DNA of 64,000 bases from Oscillatoriales cyanobacterium (GTDB taxonomy: Bacteria > Cyanobacteriota > Cyanobacteriia > Cyanobacteriales > Microcoleaceae). Positions 8,597 to 16,544 of the stretch are shown here, one piece after another (position 1 is the stretch's first letter; every line of letters starts with the position of its first letter). A model generated the notes under the pieces. It was given only the letters and a program-made list of their open reading frames with translations, did not search any database and was not told the DNA's origin. The DNA lies in contig RDYN01000041.1 of assembly GCA_004293365.1 (NCBI GenBank), positions 1-64,000 of the forward strand, read 5' to 3'. The translations under genes and the position numbers were made by a program.

Positions 8597-9919
8597 ATGG
8601 GAATGACCCTGACCGAAAAAATCTTAGCCAAAGCATCAGGCCGCACTAAAGTCGAGCCTGGAGAAAATATTTGGGTAGAAACAGACGTGCTGATGACCCA
8701 CGATGTCTGCGGGCCCGGCACCATCGGCGTTTTCAAACGCGAATTCGGCGAGAATGCTAAAGTCTGGAATCCCGACAGCATCGTCCTCATTCCCGACCAC
8801 TACATTTTCACCAACGACGAACGCGCTAACCGCAACGTCGATATTCTCCGCGATTTTGCTGCAGAACAAGGGATAAAATACTTTTACGACATCACAGATC
8901 GATCGGACTTTAAAGCAAATCCCGACTATAAAGGAGTGTGCCACATCGCCCTAGCCCAAGAAGGCCACACGCGCCCGGGCGAAGTGCTCTTCGGGACAGA
9001 TTCCCACACCTGCAATGCCGGCGCTTTCGGACAATTTGCGACTGGAATCGGCAATACGGACGCTGCTTTTATCATGGGAACCGGCAAACTGTTAATCAAA
9101 GTTCCTGCAACTATGCGGTTTGTACTCAACGGCGAACTGCCGGATTATTTGTTAGCAAAAGACCTGATTTTGCAAATTATTGGTGATATTAGCGTTGCTG
9201 GTGCTAACTACCGGACGATGGAATTTGCGGGCGATACAGTGGAACGTTTGACGATGGAAGAACGGATGACGCTGTGCAATATGGTGATTGAAGCTGGCGG
9301 CAAAAACGGCACTGTGGCTGCGGACAAAACCACGTTTGATTACGTTAATCCTCGCACTAATGTGCCGTTTGAGGCATTTTACACTGATGCGGATGCTACA
9401 TTTTATAGCGATCGCACCTACGATGTCAGCAAACTAGAACCAGTCGTCGCCAAACCGCACTCCCCCGACAACCGCGACTTGGCGCGCAACTGCCGCGATG
9501 TCAAGATTGATCGAGTTTACATCGGTTCCTGCACCGGCGGCAAAACCTCCGACTTTTTGAGTGCCGCCCGCATTCTCAAAGGAAATCAAGTCAAAGTTCC
9601 GACATATTTAGTACCGGCAACTCAGAAAGTTTACGAAGATTTGTTTGTTACTAAATACGACGGTCAAACTCTGTCGGAAATCTTCTTAGCAGCAGGCTGC
9701 ATCGAACCCGCAGCGCCTTCTTGTGCCGCTTGTTTGGGCGGCCCGAAAGACACTTTTGGACGGATGAACGAACCGGAAATTTGCGTGTCTACAACTAACC
9801 GCAATTTCCCGGGCCGGATGGGGAACAAAGAAGCGCAAGTTTATCTCGCTTCGCCTTACACGGCGGCTGCTTCCGCGCTGACGGGACACGTCACCGATCC
9901 GCGCGAATTCCTGCGTTAG
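8597..9919 (+). CDS. leuC: LeuC-type aconitase-family hydro-lyase large subunit (probable 3-isopropylmalate dehydratase)
   Basis: The 440-residue protein belongs to the aconitase superfamily, in the shorter LeuC/homoaconitase large-subunit group (about 420-440 residues; the classical LeuC is about 465). It begins GMTLTEKILAKASGR and has the substrate-binding GTDSHTCNAG block. The three 4Fe-4S ligands are visible: C312 in IGSCTGGK, and C376 and C379 in PSCAACLGG. The expected reaction is isomerisation of 2- to 3-isopropylmalate in leucine synthesis, with a small LeuD subunit. No leuD lies in this window, so the partner must be elsewhere. A homoaconitase-like or other 2-oxoacid-elongation role cannot be excluded. 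REP-like repeats start 15 bp after the stop. Confidence 0.85.
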   Translation: MGMTLTEKILAKASGRTKVEPGENIWVETDVLMTHDVCGPGTIGVFKREFGENAKVWNPDSIVLIPDHYIFTNDERANRNVDILRDFAAEQGIKYFYDITDRSDFKANPDYKGVCHIALAQEGHTRPGEVLFGTDSHTCNAGAFGQFATGIGNTDAAFIMGTGKLLIKVPATMRFVLNGELPDYLLAKDLILQIIGDISVAGANYRTMEFAGDTVERLTMEERMTLCNMVIEAGGKNGTVAADKTTFDYVNPRTNVPFEAFYTDADATFYSDRTYDVSKLEPVVAKPHSPDNRDLARNCRDVKIDRVYIGSCTGGKTSDFLSAARILKGNQVKVPTYLVPATQKVYEDLFVTKYDGQTLSEIFLAAGCIEPAAPSCAACLGGPKDTFGRMNEPEICVSTTNRNFPGRMGNKEAQVYLASPYTAAASALTGHVTDPREFLR

Positions 9920-9933
9920 AAAGTAGCTGATTT

Positions 9934-10200
9934 AGGGTGTGCACCGCGCACCGGTCTGAGATGAGTGTAGGGTGTGCACCGCGCACCGGTCTGAGATGAG
10001 TGTAGGGTGTGCACCGCGCACCGGTCTGAGATGAGTGTAGGGTGTGCACCGCGCACCGGTCTGAAGGTGCGCAATGCGCACCCTACGAGAGGGTGTGCAC
10101 CGCGCACCGGTCTGAAGGTGCGCAATGCGCACCCTACGAGATGAGTCTAAGCGCACCGCGCATCGATCTGAGGTGCGCATTGCGCACCCTACAAGATGAG
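9934..10200. repeat. REP/BIME-like palindromic repeat cluster
   Basis: Four tandem copies of a 35-bp unit begin at 9934, 9969, 10004 and 10039, each built on GTGTGCACCGCGCACCGGTC. They grade into inverted units with the palindrome GGTGCGCAATGCGCACC (10066-10082, 10117-10133) and a variant at 10172-10188, each followed by CTAC. The cluster sits directly upstream of a RAYT transposase gene (10250), the usual partner of REP sequences. Several open frames across it are repeat artefacts. Confidence 0.88.
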
Positions 10201-10249
10201 TGTAAGATAAATGTAAGATGCCCTATCAAAAAGTAGGAGGACGATATCA

Positions 10250-10825
10250 ATGCCAAACTATCGCCGATTTTACCTTCCTGGTGGAACTTTCTTTTTAACG
10301 CTTGTTACCTACAATCGCACACCGCTATTTTCACAGCCAGAAAATGTGTCGCGACTTCGCAACGCTGTAGCAGCGATTAAATCAGAACAACCTTTTGAAA
10401 TTCTTGGGGCAGTTGTATTGCCAGATCACATCCATTTTTTGTGGAAATTGCCTCCTAATGATACTGCATACTCCAAGCGTCTTGGACGGATAAAAAAAAT
10501 ATTTACACAGTCTTTGCGCGGCCAAGGAAATTTACCTCAAAATGTTTCTGTTTCGCGTCGCAAACGTCGAGAAAGTGATGTTTGGAATCGACGCTTTTGG
10601 GAACACACTATTTGCGACGAAGATGATTTTGAAAAACATTTAAACTATATTCACTACAATCCTGTCAAGCATAATTTAATTTCTTGTCCGCATTTGTGGT
10701 CTTATTCCAGCTTTAACTTATGGGTTAAAAGAGATGTTTATTCAGTGAATTGGTGCTGTAGTTGTGATGACAGAAAGCCGAAAATACCAAATTTTGATGC
10801 CATTGCTTATAGGTGTGGTGAATAA
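10250..10825 (+). CDS. REP-associated tyrosine transposase (RAYT, IS200/IS605 Y1-type)
   Basis: This 191-residue protein is a Y1 HUH nuclease of the transposase_17 type. It starts with the family's basic YRRFYLPGGTFFLTLVTYNR. It has the metal-binding HUH motif in LPDHIHFLW (H60, H62), FWEHTICDEDDF, and the catalytic Tyr, most likely Y133 in NYIHYNPVKH. RAYTs are single-copy, domesticated relatives of IS200 transposases that bind and nick REP palindromes on single-stranded DNA. The adjacent palindrome cluster at 9934-10200 is the obvious substrate. A good ribosome site (AGGAGG at about 10235) precedes the ATG, and the frame is intact, so the gene is probably expressed. Confidence 0.92.
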   Translation: MPNYRRFYLPGGTFFLTLVTYNRTPLFSQPENVSRLRNAVAAIKSEQPFEILGAVVLPDHIHFLWKLPPNDTAYSKRLGRIKKIFTQSLRGQGNLPQNVSVSRRKRRESDVWNRRFWEHTICDEDDFEKHLNYIHYNPVKHNLISCPHLWSYSSFNLWVKRDVYSVNWCCSCDDRKPKIPNFDAIAYRCGE

Positions 10826-10901
10826 ATCAACAGGACTTACATAAAAAGTGGTTTGACCCGCTACTTATAAGCCTGCCAGTGTTCATCCCGCACCCTACGA
10901 A

Positions 10902-11027
10902 ATGTTACTGTGCAAGATAACTGCCGATTGGCGAGACTTTCGCCCCTTCACAGGCCCGATGTACCAGCCGATTGGGGCGGATGTTTTAGCTGGAAGTGCG
11001 ATCGGCTTGCACAGCAACAATCAGTAA
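10902..11027 (+). pseudogene. Short ORF, possible gene fragment
   Basis: A 41-codon frame runs from the ATG at 10902 to a TAA at 11025. It contains ADWRDFRPFTGPMYQPIG and ends AIGLHSNNQ. The composition reads like coding sequence, and the block begins right after a CACCCTACGA repeat scrap. It is probably the 3' end of a lost gene joined to repeat DNA. No family is recognised. Confidence 0.25.
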
Positions 11028-11535
11028 AATCGCGATCGCAAATTTAGGCAAGAAACCAAGTAAATTATTCTGAATCGAATAATTACTAACTCGCAGGATT
11101 TATAGAACCCATTTGACCTCTTTAAATTTTTGGATTGGGTGACAATAAATATAGAAAGAAATCCGGTTTCTGAGATTTACGCAAAATATATCTCAAATGG
11201 TTTTACATAACAATATAGCTAAATATTTACCAGAAAGTGGAACAATTTATACAAAAATTAGCTAAATATTTACCAGAAAGTGGAACAATTTATACAAAAA
11301 ATTAGCTAGGTATTGACAAGTTTTTCATAAAGTAGTAAAGTTAGCCAGATTTGTTGATTCCAAATTGTGCAATTTCAGTTAACCCAATACAGGTTCTAAG
11401 AACTAGAGCTACATATCATCAAAGGTTATCATGAGTGTTGCATCACTGGCGGAAAAAACGTAGATCCAATTGTGAAGGTTTCAGATTTAGTCAGGGTACA
11501 TAATTGACCTATCTAAAACTTTAGAGAGTGTGAAC
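11028..11535. other. A+T-rich intergenic region upstream of aquaporin
   Basis: No gene is evident. It contains the 43-bp tandem duplication at 11218-11304 and low-G+C DNA. TTGACA-like and TATAAT-like boxes are possible around 11312-11345, but none stands out. The aquaporin promoter should lie in 11310-11520. Confidence 0.35.
11218..11304. repeat. 43-bp tandem duplication
   Basis: The unit that begins GCTAAATATTTACCAGAAAG occurs at 11218-11260 and again at 11261-11304. The second copy differs only by one extra A. A third partial start (GCTAGGTATT) follows at 11305. The near identity points to a recent duplication. Confidence 0.88.
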
Positions 11536-12234
11536 ATGAACAAAAAGATAAAGATTGGAGTTGCTGAAGCTTTTGGCACTTTTGTGCTGGTATTAGGTGG
11601 ATGCGGCAGTGCCGTTTTAGCAGGAGACAAAATCGGCTTTTTGGGAGTCTCGATCGCTTTTGGGTTGTCCCTCTTAGTCATGGCTTATACAATCGGGCCT
11701 ATCTCTGGATGCCACATCAATCCAGCGGTAAGCATCGGTTTGGTAGTTGCTAAACTGATCGATGCTGTTTTGCTTCCTTATTATATAGGAGGTCAGATTT
11801 TAGGCGGAATTTTAGGCGGTCTTGTTTTGTATCTGATAGCATCCGGAAAACCGGGTTTTGATGCGGCCGCTTCGGGATTTGCGTCTAACGGTTTTGGAGA
11901 ACATTCTCCCACGGGTTACGGACTTTTGGCAGCAGCTTTGACGGAAATTGTACTGACGGCTTTTCTATTATTTACCATCATGGGTACTACCCATCCCAAA
12001 TATCCTGTCGGTTTGGGCGGAATTCCCATCGGCTTGATGCTGGTGTTGATTCACTTAGTCGGAATTCCCATCACCAATACTTCTGTTAACCCGGCTAGAA
12101 GTATCGGTGTGGCACTCTTTCAAGGAACATGGGCAATCCAACAGTTGTGGGCGTTTATTGTATTCCCGGTGATTGGTGGAATAATCGGCGTTTTGGCTTA
12201 TAATTTCATTAGACCCACTATGGAAGAAATTTGA
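11536..12234 (+). CDS. aqpZ: Aquaporin Z-type water channel
   Basis: The 232-residue protein is a major intrinsic protein. It has six predicted membrane helices and two NPA half-helices: HINPAVS (N62-A64) and SVNPARS (N185-A187). The Arg after the second NPA, part of the ar/R selectivity filter, is present. The pattern matches bacterial AqpZ, a tetrameric inner-membrane water channel, better than glycerol facilitators, which have larger loops. I chose the ATG at 11536 because GAGAG lies seven bases upstream; the in-frame GTG at 11530 has no such spacing. It stands alone, with the gluconokinase gene 127 bp downstream on the same strand. Confidence 0.93.
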   Translation: MNKKIKIGVAEAFGTFVLVLGGCGSAVLAGDKIGFLGVSIAFGLSLLVMAYTIGPISGCHINPAVSIGLVVAKLIDAVLLPYYIGGQILGGILGGLVLYLIASGKPGFDAAASGFASNGFGEHSPTGYGLLAAALTEIVLTAFLLFTIMGTTHPKYPVGLGGIPIGLMLVLIHLVGIPITNTSVNPARSIGVALFQGTWAIQQLWAFIVFPVIGGIIGVLAYNFIRPTMEEI

Positions 12235-12361
12235 TCGAGAATTAGAAATAGACTGGGTTTCTTGAAGTTTTTCTGATGCAATATTTATCAGAAAACTTGA
12301 GAAACTCGGTTTTTCGATCGCACAACGCGATCGAATCCCAAGTATTCGGTAAAGGGGCGCG

Positions 12362-12850
12362 ATGATTGTTATGGTGATGGGAGTCTCCGGTTCGGGCAAA
12401 ACTACTGTTGGCAAGTTGCTAGCGCAATCTCTCCATTGGGAATTCAGCGATGCCGACGAATTTCACCCGCCAGCTAATATCGAGAAAATGAGTCGGGGCA
12501 TTCCTTTAGAAGATGGCGATCGCCTGCCTTGGCTGCTGCACTTGCAACCTACAATAGACAGGTGGCTGTTGGAAAATAAAAATGTCGTGTTGGCTTGTTC
12601 TGCCCTAAAAGCATCTTACCGCGAAATGCTGTGCCGAGACAAGCAGCGGATGAAAATAGTTTATCTCAAAGGTGATTTTGAGCTATTTGCAGCCCGATTA
12701 AAAAATAGAGAAAATCACTACATGAAAGCAGACTTGCTGTCAAGTCAATTCGCTACTCTCGAAGAACCGGAAGATGCAATAATCGTCGATGCTTCGCAGC
12801 CCCTAGAGGTAATGGTGCTCCAAATTAAAAATCATCTGATGTGCGGTTAA
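12362..12850 (+). CDS. gntK: Gluconokinase
   Basis: This 162-residue protein matches thermoresistant-type gluconate kinases in length and layout. The P-loop GVSGSGKTT is at residues 7-15. The substrate-binding block FSDADEFHPPANIEKMSRGIPL follows in family order, then DRLPWLL, ACSALKASYRE and VYLKGD. It phosphorylates D-gluconate to 6-phosphogluconate with ATP, feeding the oxidative pentose phosphate route. The neighbour across the repeat pair is a fructokinase on the opposite strand, so sugar kinases cluster here, but the two are convergent rather than co-transcribed. Confidence 0.92.
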   Translation: MIVMVMGVSGSGKTTVGKLLAQSLHWEFSDADEFHPPANIEKMSRGIPLEDGDRLPWLLHLQPTIDRWLLENKNVVLACSALKASYREMLCRDKQRMKIVYLKGDFELFAARLKNRENHYMKADLLSSQFATLEEPEDAIIVDASQPLEVMVLQIKNHLMCG

Positions 12851-12863
12851 TCCCAAAATAAAA

Positions 12864-13009
12864 CAGGTTCGTAGTGAGGACTTTAGTCCGCAGAAAGAAG
12901 GACTAAAGTCCTCACTACGAACCTATTGATGTTATGCAGGTTCGTAGTGAGGACTTTAGTCCGCAGAAAGAAGGACTAAAGTCCTCACTACGAACCTATT
13001 GATGTTATG
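12864..13009. repeat. Tandem pair of GGTTCGTAGT-type inverted repeats
   Basis: Two identical 73-bp units (12864-12936, 12937-13009) each fold into a long hairpin: GGTTCGTAGTGAGGACTTTA at the left and its complement, ending CTACGAACC, at the right. The cluster fills the gap between the convergent gntK and fructokinase genes and could terminate both. The family recurs at 18784-18844, 43063-43336 and 58238-58425. Confidence 0.9.
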
Positions 13010-13013
13010 CGTG

Positions 13014-13991
13014 CTAATTTTTGTACAAATACAAGAAAGCTTCTACTTCAGCCGCAGTTGGTTGTGCTGCAATTGCTCCAGGTTTCATCGCTGTCATCGC
13101 ACCCACCGCGCTCGCATAGGTTACAATGTTTTGGGCGATTTCGGGATCTGCTAAATTCTTAATTCCATACTTGCACAACTGCCGCACAAAACCAGCGACA
13201 AACCCGTCGCCGGCACCTGTTGTATCCTCAACCTCTACTGCAAAGGCGGGGATTTTTCCTTCATTTTCCGACATACAATAGGAGCAACCTTTATCGCCCG
13301 CCGTCACCAAAACGCCTTCTACAGAATCGAGGCGGTAGGTAATAGCTCCAGCGTCGCTAGTTCCAAACAACCATTCGGCTTCTTCGTCAGATAACTTGAG
13401 AAAATCTACTTTTTTTAAGAGTTTTATGATGGGCGCTTTTGCTTCGTCTGGATTTGGCCAAAACACGGGACGCCAATTGATGTCAACTATAATTTTAACG
13501 TCGTAACGTTCTGCTAGTTCGATCGCTCGTGCGATCGCCTCTCGACTTTCAGGATAAGCTAATTCTAAAGTGCCGAGCACTAAAAACTCCGCATTCTCAA
13601 ACAGCGCCTCGGGTATTTGGGCAGCCTGGAAGCGGGTGTCGGCAAAATCCGCAGTATCCATTTTACCAAAACCGGCAAAAGCTCGATCGCCCGCTTCATT
13701 CCGCAAGACATAAACTTGTCGAGTCGGCGCACTCGGATGGCGCTGCACTCCAGCGATATCAACCCCTGCTTCTTGCAATACCTGCACCAGAGAATCCCCC
13801 AATTCATCCCCACCTACAGCACCGATAAATCCCACCGCCGTCCCCAATTTAGCTAAAGCACAGGCAACATTAGCAGGAGCACCGCCAGCATATGCCGTCC
13901 AAGATTCTACCTCTTCTAGAGATACTCCTGGTTTGTCTGCTAAACAATCAAATAAAATTTCACCCAGACACAGAACGCGAGGATAAGTCAT
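13014..13991 (-). CDS. PfkB-family fructokinase
   Basis: The 325-residue protein is a ribokinase/PfkB carbohydrate kinase. Its start (RVLCLGEILFDCL) and the AYAGGAPANVACALAKLG block (34-51) are typical of fructokinases. The ATP/anion-hole signature DTTGAGD is at 256-262, with the catalytic base D262. It probably makes fructose 6-phosphate from fructose, for instance after sucrose breakdown. The sub-family choice rests on the N-terminal blocks and overall length, and other sugars are possible. It is convergent with gntK, with the repeat pair between. Confidence 0.9.
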   Translation of the reverse strand: MTYPRVLCLGEILFDCLADKPGVSLEEVESWTAYAGGAPANVACALAKLGTAVGFIGAVGGDELGDSLVQVLQEAGVDIAGVQRHPSAPTRQVYVLRNEAGDRAFAGFGKMDTADFADTRFQAAQIPEALFENAEFLVLGTLELAYPESREAIARAIELAERYDVKIIVDINWRPVFWPNPDEAKAPIIKLLKKVDFLKLSDEEAEWLFGTSDAGAITYRLDSVEGVLVTAGDKGCSYCMSENEGKIPAFAVEVEDTTGAGDGFVAGFVRQLCKYGIKNLADPEIAQNIVTYASAVGAMTAMKPGAIAAQPTAAEVEAFLYLYKN

Positions 13992-14078
13992 ATTGATTTT
14001 AGATTTTAGATTTTAGATCTAAGAGCAGTAGTAGATAAGTTAATAATTATTTTTAACCCATCCTAGAAAAATTGCCAG

Positions 14079-14357
14079 CTATTTTTTAAGGGCTGCTCCT
14101 ATAATATCAGACTTACTCCTACTGACACTTACACCATCAACGTAGAAGAGCACTGCGGGCGCATCATTAGCAGTTTTAGGTGCAAACATCTGCGGTTTTT
14201 TTTGCCAGATGTCAGATTCACCCAGGTACAGCCAGCATCCGCCACCCCACACACCAGCAGTGCAGGTACTTGCGGTGTTGGTGCTGAGTTTGCAAGCAGC
14301 GATTCTGCTTGCGGTGTTGGCGCTCCCGTACCCGGGCCAATTTAATTTTCTCTTCAT
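14079..14357 (-). CDS. Hypothetical small protein
   Basis: I place the start at the ATG at 14357 because a purine-rich GAGGATGAGGGA lies just upstream; the frame itself is open to 14471. The 92-residue product begins MKRKLNWPGYGSANTAS. It has a Gly/Trp/Cys-rich middle (TAGVWGGGCWLYLGESD) and a C-terminal part VLFYVDGVSVSRSKSD. No family is recognised. The gene faces away from the LuxR-type regulator at 14418 and shares its upstream region, so the two could be co-regulated if this one is real. Confidence 0.4.
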   Translation of the reverse strand: MKRKLNWPGYGSANTASRIAACKLSTNTASTCTAGVWGGGCWLYLGESDIWQKKPQMFAPKTANDAPAVLFYVDGVSVSRSKSDIIGAALKK

Positions 14358-14417
14358 ACTAGATCCCTCATCCTCTAGAATTGTATATAGGTAAATATGC
14401 AGACATAGGAAAAATTT

Positions 14418-14693
14418 ATGAGCGGGAGCGTCTCTGGCACCCCTGTCACCCTGTCGGACAGAGAATTGCAAGTGGTAGAGTTAGTAGCGGCGGGATTGAC
14501 CAATGAGAAAATTGCTGAAAAGTTAGAGATTAGCAAGCGTACTGTTGACAACCACATTAGCAATATCTTGAACAAGACGCGGGCTGACAATCGAGTTACG
14601 CTGGTGCGCTGGGCTTTGCAGTGGGGGAAGGTATGTTTGGACAATATTAACTGTTGCCCTCTACCGGGGCCGATCGATAAAGAAGTATCTTAA
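14418..14693 (+). CDS. Small LuxR-type regulator, PedR-like
   Basis: The 91-residue protein is little more than a LuxR/GerE helix-turn-helix: LSDRELQVVELVAAGLTNEK, then IAEKLEISKRTVDNHISNIL. There is no receiver domain. Small stand-alone regulators of this kind in cyanobacteria include PedR (Ssl0564 in Synechocystis), which responds to photosynthetic electron flow through thioredoxin. The C-terminal tail carries C73, C79 and C80; from memory, Cys80 is the redox residue reported for PedR, which supports the match. AGGAA lies eight bases before the ATG. The following gene starts 31 bp downstream. Orthology with PedR is likely but not certain. Confidence 0.8.
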   Translation: MSGSVSGTPVTLSDRELQVVELVAAGLTNEKIAEKLEISKRTVDNHISNILNKTRADNRVTLVRWALQWGKVCLDNINCCPLPGPIDKEVS

Positions 14694-14724
14694 ATAGGGG
14701 TTATGGTTGGGGACAGGCAAAGAA

Positions 14725-15012
14725 ATGATGCAAACGGCACAAGAAAAACAACTCCGCTATCAAATTCAATGCCCTGGATTGCCGCTGGCGGTGTATCGGG
14801 AAGTGACAGCCCATTTGCGTCAAGTTGAAGGGGTGGAAACTGGTTTAATTCCGCAGCAGTCGCAACGGTTTGATTACAGCGACAGCCAAGTTGGGGGTTT
14901 GTGGATACAGTATCCTGATGGGTTCGATTTGGCCTGCCGCCAGCGGGTCGATCGCATTTTGGCTTATTATGGCGATCGCTACGGAGCTTGGGAATCATTA
15001 GTTATTGGTTAA
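14725..15012 (+). CDS. Conserved cyanobacterial hypothetical protein
   Basis: I use the ATG at 14725 (another at 14728) rather than the TTG at 14707, because GGGGACAGG upstream is a plausible ribosome site. The ~95-residue product has a ferredoxin-like alternation of strands and helices (YQIQCPGLPLAVYREVTAHL, then VEGVETGLIPQQ and GGLWIQYP). It ends with YYGDRYGAWESLVI. No catalytic motif is visible. It lies between the PedR-like gene and hisS on the same strand and may be co-transcribed with the former. Confidence 0.7.
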   Translation: MMQTAQEKQLRYQIQCPGLPLAVYREVTAHLRQVEGVETGLIPQQSQRFDYSDSQVGGLWIQYPDGFDLACRQRVDRILAYYGDRYGAWESLVIG

Positions 15013-15107
15013 TCCTTCGATGATTCGGCGATTGAAATCGCTGAGTTTACGGGCACACAGACGAAGTCCACTCCAAGCGGACTAAGAAATAAAGACTGAC
15101 TAAAAAA

Positions 15108-16385
15108 ATGAGTGCAATTACAACTTTAACGGGAACGCGGGATATTTTGCCCGCTGAAATTCAATATTGGCAAAATATCGAAGAAATCGCCAGAAGTATC
15201 TTAAAAAAAGCGGCTTATCGAGAAATTAGGACGCCAATTTTTGAACAAACATCTTTATTTGAACGCGGCATCGGCGAAGCTACCGATGTTGTCGGCAAAG
15301 AAATGTACACTTTTAAAGATAAGGGCGATCGATCGATTACTCTGCGCCCAGAAGGCACAGCCGGAGTAGTGCGAGCTTTTATTCAAAATAGTTTAGAAGC
15401 TCAAGGTGGATTGCAGCGTCTTTGGTACGCGGGGCCGATGTTTCGCTACGAACGTCCTCAGCAGGGACGGATGCGCCAATTTCACCAAATCGGCGTAGAA
15501 GTTTTGGGAACTGCCGATCCGCGGGCAGATGTGGAGGTAATTGCGATCGCCTGCGATATCCTGCAAGCGATCGGCTTAAAAAATTTGCGCCTCGATATCA
15601 ATTCTGTCGGAAATAAGCAAGACAGACAAAATTATCGGCAAGCATTGATTGATTATTTTACACCGTACAAATCCGAATTAGACGCGGATTCCCAAGACCG
15701 ATTGACTCGCAATCCGCTGCGGATTTTGGACAGCAAAAATCAGCGCACTCAAGAGATTGTTGCTGGTGCGCCGAGTATTTTGGAATATTTGGGCGACGAA
15801 TCGCGATCGCACTTCGAGGAAGTGCAGCAAATGCTCGCAAATTTAGGAATTACCTATCAGTTAAATCCCCGATTGGTGCGCGGTTTAGATTACTATACCT
15901 ACACCGCATTTGAAATTATCTCCGACGATTTGGGAGCGCAAGCAACAGTTTGCGGAGGCGGCCGCTACGACGGTTTAGTCAAGGAATTGGGCGGCCCCGA
16001 TACGGCGGCAGTCGGCTGGGCGATGGGTGTTGAACGGTTGATTATCCTGTTGCAAAAGTTGCAACCTTTGCCCGTTCCGGAGTTGGATTTCTATTTGGTA
16101 TCCAGGGGCAAAAAAGCCGAACAGCAATCAATATTGTTAGCTCAAAAATTGCGGAGTGCGGGCTTTAGTGTCGAGATAGATTTGAGCGGCAGTGCTTTTG
16201 GGAAACAGTTTAAAAGAGCTGACAGAAGCGGTGCAGTTGCGTGTTTGGTTTTGGGGGATGCGGAAGCTGAAAATGAGACGGTACAATTGAAGTGGTTGGC
16301 GAGTGGCGAACAAAGTGCGATCGCGCAATCTGAACTGCTAGCCATGACAGATGAACTACAGCAGAGGATAATGGCTGCATATTAA
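15108..16385 (+). CDS. hisS: Histidyl-tRNA synthetase
   Basis: The 425-residue enzyme matches bacterial HisRS throughout. It has the class II motif 1 region (REIRTPIFEQTSLFERGIGE), motif 2 (GPMFRYERPQQGRMRQFHQ), the His-specific LVRGLDYYTYTAFE block and motif 3 near GWAMGVERL. The C-terminal anticodon-binding domain begins about residue 325 (DFYLVSRGKKAE). It charges tRNA-His in the cytoplasm. The palindrome at 16391-16412 right after the stop may be its terminator. Confidence 0.97.
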   Translation: MSAITTLTGTRDILPAEIQYWQNIEEIARSILKKAAYREIRTPIFEQTSLFERGIGEATDVVGKEMYTFKDKGDRSITLRPEGTAGVVRAFIQNSLEAQGGLQRLWYAGPMFRYERPQQGRMRQFHQIGVEVLGTADPRADVEVIAIACDILQAIGLKNLRLDINSVGNKQDRQNYRQALIDYFTPYKSELDADSQDRLTRNPLRILDSKNQRTQEIVAGAPSILEYLGDESRSHFEEVQQMLANLGITYQLNPRLVRGLDYYTYTAFEIISDDLGAQATVCGGGRYDGLVKELGGPDTAAVGWAMGVERLIILLQKLQPLPVPELDFYLVSRGKKAEQQSILLAQKLRSAGFSVEIDLSGSAFGKQFKRADRSGAVACLVLGDAEAENETVQLKWLASGEQSAIAQSELLAMTDELQQRIMAAY

Positions 16386-16390
16386 GTCCG

Positions 16391-16480
16391 GCAGGGAATG
16401 AATTCCCTGCCTCAAAGCTAAAGTCCTCTGAAGAGGACTAATTATTTTAACAGTCTTCTTCTCAGTCCTCTTAAGAGGAC
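16391..16480. terminator. Palindromes after hisS, possible terminator
   Basis: GGCAGGGAAT-GA-ATTCCCTGCC (16391-16412) is a perfect 10-bp stem. A second inverted pair follows, AAAGTCCTCTGAAGAGGACT (16423 region) against AGTCCTCTTAAGAGGACTTT (16462 region). There is no long T-run, so factor-independent termination is uncertain. The second pair resembles the dispersed AAGTCC repeat family. Confidence 0.5.
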
Positions 16481-16544
16481 TTTAGCTATTAGCCAGGGGT
16501 TGAAACCCCTGGCGGATCGATAAAACTACTAACTCTGATAAACT

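Noticed and set aside
9916-10236. Open frames on both strands across the REP-like cluster
   Set aside because: They are products of the 35-bp repeat (RPVRGAHP-type units) and have no ribosome sites.
14079-14471. Full 130-codon version of the minus-strand gene
   Set aside because: The extra N-terminus overlaps the start of the PedR-like gene and lacks a ribosome site. The ATG at 14357 is better placed.
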